The notes under the pieces are model-generated. The model was not told the DNA's origin. It ran no database searches and worked only from the letters and a program-made list of their open reading frames with translations. From Teratosphaeria epicoccoides (lineage: Eukaryota > Ascomycota > Dothideomycetes > Mycosphaerellales > Teratosphaeriaceae), in assembly GCA_021401465.1 (NCBI GenBank), contig JADDMT010000001.1, positions 558,001-622,000 on the forward strand: DNA of 64,000 bases, written 5' to 3'. The translations under genes were made by a program, and so were the position numbers. Of the stretch, positions 1 through 9,186 are shown one piece after another. Within the stretch, counting starts at the first letter, position 1, and every line of letters begins with the position of its first letter.

Positions 1-406
1 ATTCCATCATTACTGGGACAACTATGGGAAGGAATCCTCAGGGCGGTACCCAAGAAGAAGACGTCGCACATGAAGAAGCGGCATCGGCAGATGGCAGGCA
101 AAGCACTGAAGGACGTGACGGCATTGAACAAGTGCAGTGCATGCGGGCGGACGAAGAGAGCGCACGTGCTGTGTCCGCATTGTGTGCAGAGTGCGTGCTC
201 TCACCGCCAGGTCTTGGAGAAAGCGCGATTGCTGACAGGCTACGGCAGGCATCAAACGCTGGTTCGGGACGGGTTTTGCGTCCGGGGAAGAATTGGAAGC
301 CAAGAAGGACGAGAAGTACGAGAAGTGGGCTGAGGAGCGGAGACTATTGGGGCTACCAAAAAAGACGAGGGAAGAGTTGGAGAAGGAGCGGAAAGCCATC
401 ATCTAA
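1..406 (+). CDS. MRPL32: mitochondrial ribosomal protein bL32m (MRPL32), 5'-truncated by window edge
   Basis: Large-subunit protein of the mitochondrial ribosome. The reading frame is open from base 1, so the N-terminus with the targeting sequence lies outside the window. I join exon 1..190 to exon 249..406 across a 58-bp intron (donor GTGCGT at 191, branch-like GCTGAC at 231-236, acceptor CAG ending at 248). The visible part starts in the bL32 core (KKKTSHMKKRHRQMAGKAL) and carries the zinc-ribbon pair CSAC...CPHC. After the intron comes the charged helical C-terminus typical of fungal bL32m (EELEAKKDEKYEKW...KAII, stop TAA at 404-406). The intron is needed: the unspliced frame loses the family's C-terminus and stops at 333. 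No start codon can be assigned. Confidence 0.93.
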
Positions 407-1199
407 TGCGAAAGGACGGTTTGCTTATATCAAGTTCTGAGTGAATCCTGCACAGTTATCGCGATTGAGTGTACAGCATATAGCCAGAGGACGATCGGCC
501 TACAGTGGGCCAGAACACGAACAGCAGATGCAAAATGCGACTGGAGTGGAGATCTGACATGTTGAGGCTTTTATGGTCTGCTCTAAAATTTTCTCGTCTC
601 CTTCTGCATTCATGAGAATGTGGGCACGAGTCGATCGGCGTATCTCAAACCTCCTTACCTGAGCACTCAATCGCTGAGTCTTACCATAGACGACACCACG
701 CGCGCAGCAAACACCCAGCATCTCCCCCTTGCCGCTGTCTCTCGCCCGCATCATGACGGGCCAGGGACATTGCCTGAGCACCACAAGCACGTCTGCCTCC
801 CTCGTGGTCTTGGGACCTAGAAGAAGAAGAAGCGTCGCTGCAAGCATGCATTGCAGCTCGCCTGCCTTCATTTCGCGGCACCCTCTGTGCGCTTGTCCAA
901 GGCCTCGCCGGCAGCAAGCATGAAGTTGAGTTCGCACGGCTTGGGCGACAAGGCATTCTGTCTGGCGATGGAGTCCGTAAACTGTGGAATTTGCCAGGTC
1001 AAGCGGTGGCGGGCAGTCGCTCGGAATTGCGACCGGCGCTGAAAGTTTCCGAGACGGCATTGATGTCTTTGATGCTGGTCTGGAAGTGAGAATCAAGTTT
1101 CCCCAAAAAGGTAAGGTGAATCGTCTCGTGCCACTCGTGGATGTGGTTGCGCATCATACCCCTAGTCATGACAGCTGATACGCGCTGGACACTGCCGAC
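407..1199. other. no gene recognised
   Basis: Downstream of bL32m there are only short overlapping frames on both strands, none with family resemblance or a splice pattern I can defend. The right part may belong to the decayed HET-domain gene that follows on the minus strand. Confidence 0.5.
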
Positions 1200-2420
1200 A
1201 GTAGCTCATTCTGCCAGAAGTATGTCCGAATCATGCCCGAAAAAGGCGCTCGTATTCTGAACTGCTCCATTTCTGATCCATAACTTTGCCAGGCCCTTCA
1301 GGCGGTACATACTGCCTTCGGTATCTGCACTGATCATCTTGTTAGCAGGACTGTAGAAGCCGGTGAGTCCTGTTGGCGTAAATTCATCGAGTGCGCGCTT
1401 CGCCATTCTCCGTGAGATATCTGATGGCGTCTCTGTATACTAGCAGACTGCCAAATATCTTTCTGATAAGAGTGCGCCCCTGACAAGATACCCAGCATGC
1501 CATAGACTTTGTCTTTTGGGCGAGTGGAGGTGAAAGCCGAGGTGCTACCTTGAAATTAAGAGGCAAATGTGCTGAGGAAGTTTTCTCCAACGCTGGATCG
1601 GATTGCCGCCTTGTACCATAAGTAAGCCACTGGGTCAATAATCTTGTCGAACCCGATGGCAGATGAAAGGAATAGGCATTTATGCTTCTGCCAAACGCCA
1701 TCGTCCAAAATTTCGCTCGGTGGGCTAATCTGGTCTCCACAATAGCAAAAACGTTTCGCAGGTAGGACAGCTTATTGAATGATCCATATTCTGCTGAGCC
1801 GTGGCCGTGAGTGGAAGTCAAAGAGCGGGTTGGTCTCGAATCTGACGCCAAGTGGAGTTGGCTTTCCTGTCTTGTGCTTCACGTCTGATGTCCTTCAATA
1901 TCAGCTTAGTAAGTTCAGGATCCCTTCGCGAGTCCTGTCTGGCATCATCTTCGCCCGAATAGACCAGGTTGTGCAGACCATGACAATGGACATCATCCAT
2001 CACAGCGACCTGCTGGCTTCGCTCAGCATCGTCCTCCTGACTGATGCAGATGCAGTCCATCCATACGATGCGATCCTTCTCCGATAGGCGCAGGGGTCAG
2101 AGAGCCTGTATGCCGCCATGGGGCTTATTGATAGGAACACTTTCGATCGGACCGTAGCTCTGATGATCTCGCCTTAGCGGTATGACGTGACCTCGCACTT
2201 CGGTCTTTGCCAGTTTCCTAAGGACGCATGGAATAGCTTGCGTATCATGTCGTCCTCGTCGATTCCTCTCGCAGGCATCAGCAGGCGTATCTCCTCCGGC
2301 CTCGAAATCAAAGGGTTGCATGTGCATAGCCCCTTCGCGGACGGATGATACTTGATCCGCTGTAGCCCACCGGTGCACACGGCCGTGTCTGTTGTAAACC
2401 GGGCACATCATCAGCCACGA
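1200..2420 (-). pseudogene. decayed HET-domain (heterokaryon incompatibility) gene
   Basis: HET proteins act in allorecognition and cell death when genetically different hyphae fuse. Read from right to left, the minus strand carries HET-domain blocks in the correct order but in different frames. They are EEIRLLMPARGIDEDDMIR then LFHASLGNW then CEVTSYR (family pattern YEALSYxWGD) at about 2170-2330; MDCICISQEDDAERSQQVAV (family WIDAICINQ) followed by NLVYSGEDDA at about 1950-2060; a DKVYGMLGILSG block (family DPRDKVYGLLGL) at about 1460-1520; and VYRDAIRYLTENGE at about 1395-1440. The tryptophan expected after SYR reads TAA, and the frame then shifts before GDHQSYG. These breaks are not explained by plausible introns. 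I infer an inactivated gene; two G-to-A changes giving TAA would fit repeat-induced point mutation but do not prove it. The ends are approximate. Confidence 0.8.
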
Positions 2421-2615
2421 AGGCCAGAGACCAGAGTATCAAGCGCTCCGCGATTGGACCCCCTATCGTGGCCTGGGTATCTTGAAGCGTTGACATGCGC
2501 CGGCGCTGCCATCCTTTCGACCTCATGATCGGACAGACCACATGATTGCTGTTCATACCCTAATATGTCCATTCAAGTACAGTCTTCGAACTGAATGTCC
2601 TCGTACCCCACTGCC

Positions 2616-2701
2616 AGATAGGCACATCCCACCACGAGCGATATCGGACCTGTGTCCAATGCAGGGTCTGTTTGCGCGCCGCCAATGAGCCCACGCGATA
2701 A
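2616..2701. promoter_or_regulatory. two HGATAR motifs upstream of GDH
   Basis: AGATAG (2616-2621) and CGATAA (2696-2701) match HGATAR, the site of the fungal nitrogen regulator AreA/NIT2, and lie about 340-430 bp before the GDH start codon. The motif is short and frequent by chance, so this is only a candidate. It is noted because NADP-GDH is a classic nitrogen-assimilation gene. Confidence 0.25.
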
Positions 2702-2915
2702 GCATGACTTATTCGATCGCATTTAGTACGACCATGTTCCTGCCCGCCAGGAAACGTCGATGGCTCCAGACCGCCGATGCTTTTACTGGACCATATCTCG
2801 AGCAGCGATGTGCGGACGCATTGGCTGGTAGGGAACACATTGCCATGACGTGTGAGCCCGTACTGCTTTTTCCGGAGTTCATGGCGAGGTACCAAGGTAC
2901 CTAGGTAGGCGCGTT

Positions 2916-3005
2916 ATGTGTGCAGTACCAGGAAAGTACATGTATTTACACCAGGCACTCTGTTTACTCAACTCTATCGTTTACCACTCTTATCATCCCC
3001 ACTGA
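2916..3005 (+). promoter_or_regulatory. possible upstream open reading frame in the GDH leader
   Basis: ATG at 2916 opens a 29-codon frame that stops with TGA at 3003-3005, 39 bases before the GDH start codon. A second in-frame ATG lies at codon 9. If transcription starts upstream of 2916, this uORF would be met first by scanning ribosomes. The transcription start is unknown, so its use is inference. Confidence 0.3.
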
Positions 3006-3044
3006 AGCCCAAGACCACAGATCAACCAGGACACAACAGATACA

Positions 3045-4531
3045 ATGTCCAACCTTCCATCTGAGCCTGAATTCGAGCAGGCCTACAAAGGTGTGTCACG
3101 ACCACTAAACCAAGAAGTTGAGTCAAGCATCTTACTGACGACTCCCGCAGAGCTTGCTTCTACGCTTGAGAACAGCTCGCTCTTCGAAAAATACCCAGAA
3201 TACAAGAAGGCTCTTCAGGTCTCAGCAATTCCAGAACGTGTGATCCAATTTCGGGTTACCTGGGAGGATGACAAGGGCCAGGTCCAAGTCAACCGTGGAT
3301 ACCGTGTGCAATTCAACAGCGCTCTGGGGCCATACAAGGGTGGTCTCCGATTCCACCCATCCGTCAACCTTTCAATCTTGAAGTTCTTAGGCTTCGAGCA
3401 GATCTTCAAGAATGCTCTGACTGGCTGTGAGTGTATTCCTGGACATCTAGGATGGGCTGGGCGAGGCTGACACAGATAGTGAGCATGGGCGGTGGCAAGG
3501 GAGGTGCCGACTTTGACCCCAAGGGCAAGTCTGACAACGAGATCCGGAAGTTCTGCGTTTCCTTCATGCGTGAGCTGAACAAGCACATTGGCGCAGACAC
3601 TGATGTGCCGGCTGGTGACATTGGTGTCTCCCCACGTGAGATTGGCTGGATGTTCGGTGCGTACCGGGCAGAGAAGAATAGGTGGGAGGGTGTTCTCACC
3701 GGGAAGGGCGGTAACTGGGGTGGTTCTTTGATCCGCCCCGAGGCCACAGGTTACGGAGTCGTTTACTATGTCCAGCACATGATCGAGTACGCCAGCGGCG
3801 GCAAGGAGACATTCAAGGGCAAGACGGTCGCAATTTCCGGGTCTGGAAACGTGGCCCAGTACGCTGCTCTGAAGGCCATTGAGCTCGGCGCCACGATTGT
3901 ATCCCTGTCCGACTCGAAGGGCTCGCTGGTCGCCAGCGGCGAAGGGGGGTTCTCTCCAGCACTCATCAACACCATCGCTGATTTGAAGGTGAAGCGAAAG
4001 GCGCTCTCCGACATTGCTCAGAGCCAGGATGTCAAGAGCAAGTTCAAGTACGTTGATGGCGCTCGTCCATGGACACACGTGCCTAAGGTGGACATTGCTC
4101 TGCCATCTGCGACGCAGAATGAGGTCTCAGGCGAGGAAGCCGAGGCCTTGATTAAGGCCGGTGCCAAGTTCATCGCCGAGGGCTCGAACATGGGCTGCAC
4201 ACAGGAGGCCATTGAAGTCTTCGAGAAAGCACGCAGGGAGAAGAAGGGAGATGCTATCTGGTACGCACCGGGTAAAGCTGCCAATGCTGGTGGTGTAGCA
4301 GTGTCTGGATTGGAGATGGCGCAGAACAGCCAAAGGCTCAAGTGGACCTCTGAGGAGGTTGATGAGAAGCTCAAGGGCATCATGAAGAACTGCTTTGACA
4401 ACTGCCTCAACACTGCGAAGGAGTTCGTGCCCTCGCAGGAGGGCGAGTTCCCGTCATTGGTTGCTGGTGGCAACATTGCTGGTTTCAGCAAGGTTGCTGC
4501 AGCTATGAGGGACCAAGGCGACTGGTGGTGA
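3045..4531 (+). CDS. GDH1: NADP-specific glutamate dehydrogenase
   Basis: Cytosolic enzyme that makes L-glutamate from 2-oxoglutarate and ammonium with NADPH, the main entry of ammonium into fungal metabolism. Exons are 3045..3090, 3151..3426 and 3480..4531, giving 457 residues, the usual length of fungal NADP-GDH. Intron 1 (60 bp, GTGTGT...GCAG) is in phase 1 and restores YKELASTLENSS. Intron 2 (53 bp, GTGAGT...ATAG) restores ALTGLSMGGGKGGADF, the block with the catalytic lysine (about residue 114, GGGKGG). Other family blocks are PYKGGLRFHP, GDIGVSPREIGWMFG, RPEATGYG and the nucleotide-binding SGSGNVAQYAALKA. Later come PSATQNE and FIAEGSNMGCT, and the protein ends MRDQGDWW. The start matches the conserved short N-terminus (MSNLPSEPEFEQAYK). 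Codon use is strongly biased, as for a highly expressed gene. Confidence 0.97.
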
Positions 4532-4941
4532 ACGTCCCGCTCGATTCAGCCAGCGTTGCTATTTAACTGTTCGGCGATAATATACATGTGTTCGGAATAG
4601 GTAGACATCGACCAAGGACTGTACCGCCGGGTGGCACAATTGGATCATGCCATTCCAACGCAGATCATATGTTCGGTCAGGCACGCGCTGAGCTACTTCC
4701 ATAGCATGTCCAACCATCAGGTATGGGCCACAGCCCATGGCGGTGGAAGCTCTGATCGTTTTGCGATCATTGCTTCTGGTGATTCTAACCGCGGTGTGGG
4801 GCTAGGTGAGCGTAAGCTACATCAGCACTCACCTACGGCTGACCTTTCTTCCCACATACGGCTTTCCAACATCGTCACAGCCTGAAAGCTTCGAAGCCCA
4901 GATCGCATTTCGAAGAGCTCGCTGCAGCTTTCGTCGTTACA
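4532..4941. other. intergenic, GDH to MCT
   Basis: About 410 bp holding the GDH 3' end and the promoter of the next co-oriented gene. No further gene or tRNA seen. Confidence 0.6.
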
Positions 4942-6186
4942 ATGGCGTGCTTCACAACCTGCCATCGACACTCATCAACAACAGCTGCGCAGCTCGGTAC
5001 ACTTCTCGCTCTACCACCATCTCTACGCGCCTCGGCCTTCATTGTCCAGCAGTCAAGATGGCAGTCTACCACAATGTCCAAGCCCAGCCACCCAAAGACT
5101 GCGCTCTTCTTCCCAGGTCAAGGTGTTCAACGTGTGGGCATGACTACAGACTGGCTGGAAGCTTTTCCACGCACTGTCAAGCCAATGCTGGAAGAGGTCG
5201 ATGAGACGCTCAAGATTCCGCTGAGCAAGATCATCGCGGACGGACCGAACAGCAGACTGACTGCAACCGAGAATGCGCAGCCAGCTATTATGGCGACGAG
5301 TATCATCATTCTGAAGGTGCTTGAGCAAGAGTTTGGGTTCAAGACCAACGAGAGGGTAGATTTAACACTGGGACATTCGCTAGGAGAGTTTGCAGCCTTG
5401 GTCGCAGCTGGCTATGTGAGATACGGCGATTCGCTCCGTTTGTGCCGTCGAAGAGCTGAGGTCATGGCGCGTTGCTCACGGGAGGTGGGCGAGGAGGTCG
5501 GTATGGTGGCACTGGTGTGCGAGGCTGATCACTTAGCCTCTATGGTCGATGCAATCCACGAGTTCCTCGGGCACCACGGAGAAGGGTCAAAAGCCGACTC
5601 TGGCTTTGAACACGACCTACCCGCAGTGCAACAGGTCCTAATTGCGAACGTCAACTCAAAGAATCAAATAGTGTTGTCAGGCAGTATAAAGCGGATCAGC
5701 GAGCTCCTCACTCATCTGAGACAATTCGGCGGCCATGATCCTAGAGCTGTGAGGCTGAAGAGCGACTCTCCATTCCACAGTCCACTGATGAAACCTGCAG
5801 CCGAGCTCATGAAGAAGCTTCTCGACCAGAATTCCACCGTGGAGAAGAAAGCAGAGCTAGTGATATGGCCAGGTGTTATGCCATGTGTTTCGAACGTCTC
5901 TGCGCGGCCATTTGAAAGTAAGCAGCAACTCAAAGACCTTTGGGCAAGGCAGTGCGTCGAGACAGTGCTTTGGCATGATAGCATTGTGTACTTGCACAAG
6001 GAGGAGAAGGTGAAAAGATGGATTGGCATCGGGCCGGGCAAGGTTGGCAGGAATCTGGTTGGCAAAGAGGTCGGGATGAAGGGTGCCGTAAAGGGAGGTG
6101 GCGTTTGGGGCATCAGCGACCCGAGGGAAGTTGAGGCGATTCTGAAGGACCTGGACAATACGGAGAATGCTGCAGAAGAAGCTTGA
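4942..6186 (+). CDS. MCT1: mitochondrial malonyl-CoA:ACP transacylase
   Basis: Transfers malonyl groups from CoA to acyl carrier protein in mitochondrial type II fatty-acid synthesis, the pathway that feeds lipoate production. It is a single exon of 414 residues. The first ~45 residues are rich in Ser, Thr, Ala and Arg without acidic residues, as in a mitochondrial presequence. The acyltransferase fold begins with TALFFPGQGVQRVGM (about 53-67), and the nucleophile elbow GHSLGE puts the catalytic Ser at about 146. The partner His is in SPFHSPLM (about 279). The ATG at 4942 is chosen because it yields the presequence; an internal Met at residue 45 would give a form without it. This is a stand-alone transacylase, not a fragment of a multidomain fatty-acid or polyketide synthase: no other domain follows, and the flanking genes are unrelated. 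Confidence 0.93.
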   Translation: MACFTTCHRHSSTTAAQLGTLLALPPSLRASAFIVQQSRWQSTTMSKPSHPKTALFFPGQGVQRVGMTTDWLEAFPRTVKPMLEEVDETLKIPLSKIIADGPNSRLTATENAQPAIMATSIIILKVLEQEFGFKTNERVDLTLGHSLGEFAALVAAGYVRYGDSLRLCRRRAEVMARCSREVGEEVGMVALVCEADHLASMVDAIHEFLGHHGEGSKADSGFEHDLPAVQQVLIANVNSKNQIVLSGSIKRISELLTHLRQFGGHDPRAVRLKSDSPFHSPLMKPAAELMKKLLDQNSTVEKKAELVIWPGVMPCVSNVSARPFESKQQLKDLWARQCVETVLWHDSIVYLHKEEKVKRWIGIGPGKVGRNLVGKEVGMKGAVKGGGVWGISDPREVEAILKDLDNTENAAEEA

Positions 6187-6540
6187 GCGATCAATCGTCT
6201 GAGTTCGAATGACACATGATACGAGAGTGCCTTGTAGCGAGACGCACCATCAACAAGCGGAGAAATGCTCGAGATGGACAATCTCCCACTGGACGTATCG
6301 AGAATTTGACTGCTGAGCTTGTGAGCCCATATTGAGAGTTTAGATGTCACGTGTGGTAGTCAAAGCGAGGCAGGTGGCCCACGTGCTGCCATCAGCTCGT
6401 TCTTTCCTTCTCGGATGACTGAACTTCGCCAATAGGGATTTGCCTCTCGTTGAACAAACATCGTCAGCTTCGATCAGTATCAACATCGCCAACAACGATC
6501 TACGAATATCACTCGCTCTGAAAACCCCTTTCTGGACAAG
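6187..6540. other. intergenic, MCT1 to orphan gene
   Basis: About 350 bp with the MCT1 3' end and the promoter of the next gene. Nothing else recognised. Confidence 0.6.
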
Positions 6541-8435
6541 ATGGAAGACGAGGTAGCCAGGATGCTAGCGGATCTTGGTGCTGCCCGTCGTGAAATCATA
6601 TCCGCGCCAGACACCGACAAGAGGGGCTGCACCATACAGCGCGATAGAGACTTCGAAGCAGCCATGAAGGAAGAGCTTCAATTGCGGCGGGCTCGTTTCC
6701 AAGAGGCAGCAGACAGTGCCGACGAGCGTACAAGAGCTTTGGGAGAATGGAACAGTGAGCACCGTGCTTGAGCTTCCTGCCATCATTAGAGACTGACTTG
6801 GACAGATCAGGCCGTGTTCTCGCGCGATCATTTCGCAGAGAACCAAAGCGACTGGCTCGGCGGTCAGGCCCACCGCCTTCCGGGCCGCGCGCGCACGTAT
6901 GACAGCCATATTGAGGAGCTGGAGAATCAGGTTGGCGAGGAGAGACGTCTATATCTGCAGGAGAGGCAGGAGAGGCAGGCGAGAGGGACAGGCAACTACT
7001 CTACTGCATCAGGCCCGGCTTCAGGAGGATGTAGCCCGTCTTCTCGCATGCCGCGCGTGTTGCCCACCCACACCTCTGCTCCGAGTAAGCATACCGTACG
7101 ATGCCAAGGGTGCTGTGGAAAGCTGACATGTGCCTAGGAGGACCGGGCAGCAGACAGCATGTTCCTTCGCCTAGACCATCCAGCACCCGCGCGCCATCTC
7201 CACGTGGGGCTGGGACAGTTCGCTTCGTCGCTGGCCAGCGCGTTTCACCAAATGTACCAGCATCTCGCGTGTTGCAGAACCAGGTTGCATCAATTCGAGC
7301 AGCCCAAGCGTTGGCAGCAGGCACGGCGCCAGCTCGAGCTGGCGCTCCGTCTACAAGCGCAAGGCCTCCTTCTGCTACATCATCTTCGCACTCAACTGCA
7401 TCAAGCAGCCGCCGAGCTCCACCATCGATCGCTCAACCACCTCCAAAACCACCTGTATCCAGGCTGGCAGAGTCGGCATCCACGCGGAGCGCGACCGCGG
7501 CAACATCGGTCCATTCTGAGGCCCAAAAGGCAGTATATCGCACCCAAGCCGAATACTGGGCCGCACATCCCGGTAGAGAAGCCGATTTGCATCACGCGGA
7601 GCATCCAGATCGTGTACAGTATTTGCGCCCAGCTCGTATCAAGCTCATCAAGGAAGCGTGCAGATATGCCAGATTTCCCACCTCGCCCGACACTGTTGCC
7701 CACCTTACCGATCATGAGGATCAGAGATGGATTTTTGAGGGTGTGTGTAGGGCCAAAGGCATGATAGAGAACAAGAGCGTTGAGGAAGTCGATGACTATT
7801 ACGCCGATCACCGGGATGAGGCGGATTTCTGCAAGGCAGTGCGGTTCTACATCAATGATGGATACTATGGACACGGTCGAGTTGCCACGGCGCGTCCAGC
7901 AGCCGCCGCAACAGAGTCGGCTGCGCCACAACCGCCGGCGACGTTGCCTGTAGGTGCGCAATCCGCTGAGTCTCTGGCGCTCCCAACAGCGCCGCAGCAA
8001 GAAACAGCAGCAGCAGCAAAGGCTCGTTCTCGATCCACATTGACAGCAGAGAATTCAGCTGCTGCCTTTTCGACAGCGCCAACACAGTCGAAAGGAGGTC
8101 TCATGCTGACATGCGTTTACGCAATCGGCAAGAAACTGCTCAGGAAGCGCTTTGAGCTTGATGCTGCACTGGACGTCACCCTCAATGTCAACATCCTGGA
8201 CCCGTTCCTCAGTCTTCAAGATCTGATTGCTCAGACAGAGAGTCTGGGCAAGGCAATGCAAGGGCCCAGTTCCAACTTGGCTGCTTCCATGGCATCAATT
8301 CTGCATGTTGCTTCCATGTCCAGTCCAGTACCGTCATCTGCAGGAGCTGCGACTGCTACCACGGGAATGTCGCAGCCGCCACGCCGGGAGTACGATGTCC
8401 ACTTGGCAGACGATGGCCTCTACGACAGCGATTAG
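6541..8435 (+). CDS. lineage-specific protein with low-complexity linkers, function unknown
   Basis: I do not recognise this protein. Exons 6541..6754, 6806..7084 and 7138..8435 give 596 residues. Intron 1 is 51 bp (GTGAGC...GACAG, branch GACTGAC) and intron 2 is 53 bp (GTAAGC...CCTAG, branch GCTGAC). Both junctions keep frame. The N-terminal ~130 residues are charged and probably helical (DEVARMLADLGAARREI; IEELENQVGEERRLYLQERQ). A Ser/Ala/Pro-rich linker follows. Next is a compact, evenly composed segment of about 130 residues from VYRTQAEYWAAHP through EDQRWIFEGVCRAKGM to FCKAVRFYINDGYYGHG. After an Ala/Thr/Gln-rich linker comes a second folded-looking block (MLTCVYAIGKKLLRKRFELD...LQDLIAQTESLGKAM), then an acidic tail. 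The two blocks and the splice logic argue for a real gene. Confidence 0.75.
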
Positions 8436-9186
8436 GGCATTGATATACACCACAAGGATCTCGGCTGGATCGGTCCCGGCGCCGAAGGATTGTGGAGATT
8501 GGGAACGTCTAGCCAGTTTCAACTTTCAAGGACGTGAGCTATCATGGCTGCATGAATTGAGGCTCTCTTGGGGCAACACCCAACGTGAGGGTTCCAAATC
8601 CACATTGCCATAGCGTTCAGGAGGTCAGATCAAGTGATGTAACGTGACATGTGCCCAACGATCCAGATTTCTCAATTCCTCCGGCGCTGCCACGTTGGGT
8701 CCCTTTCACTGCGAACCAGCAAAAGTGCCTAACCTCTGGTAGAGGCGTGCAATTCATTACAGAGATTACCCCGATGACCGCTTTGCTGAAATGAGACCGA
8801 AGAACTGCAGCTTTCGTCCCACGGTACAATGTGAAAGCCGAACCATCATGAACTTGAAAGTTATGCCATCCGCTAGAGGCCGTGGCACTGTGGCGACTCC
8901 ACGAATGGCATTTTGGTCGGATCTATGCAGCTTAGACCAAGCTCATGACTCTCCTTTGGTAGCTAGAAGGCACGAGGTTCTTAGCATCGGTGATAGCCAT
9001 CATGGATATAGGGGCAGAGGTCTCCACAGAAATTGAAGTCTGGAACTTAAAGCATTTTAGCTCCTCGGCTGGCGTATTGATCCGAAGCATGCCGGTGCGT
9101 GATAGGAACGCGACTCTGACGCGAGTCAACCACTCTCACTGCGCCGATCTGCTTTCAAGCTATCTAGCTAGATAGACGAGACTACC
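8436..9186. other. intergenic before RTT106
   Basis: About 750 bp without a recognisable gene. A perfect 16-bp palindrome lies just before the RTT106 start and is listed separately. Confidence 0.55.
9160..9175. promoter_or_regulatory. perfect 16-bp palindrome 11 bp before the RTT106 start codon
   Basis: CTATCTAGCTAGATAG equals its own reverse complement and ends 11 bases before the ATG at 9187. It could be a dimeric protein-binding site or, in the transcript, a small hairpin in the leader. No function is shown. Confidence 0.35.

Larger units (their letters stand above)
2421..3044. other. upstream region of the glutamate dehydrogenase gene
   Basis: No gene seen. The left part may hold remnants of the HET gene's N-terminus. 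The right part should contain the promoter and leader of the glutamate dehydrogenase gene, including HGATAR motifs, a TACCTAGGTA palindrome (2898-2907) and a short upstream frame, listed separately. Confidence 0.5.

Noticed and set aside
3215..4078. 287-codon open frame antisense to the glutamate dehydrogenase gene
   Set aside because: Explained by the strong codon bias of GDH, which leaves the opposite strand free of stops. It crosses a GDH intron, and its product has no domain pattern.
7159..7764. 201-codon frame overlapping the orphan gene on the same strand
   Set aside because: Its composition (His/Leu/Gln-rich) is that of a frame-shifted Ala/Ser/Pro-rich sequence, and the spliced frame explains the region better.
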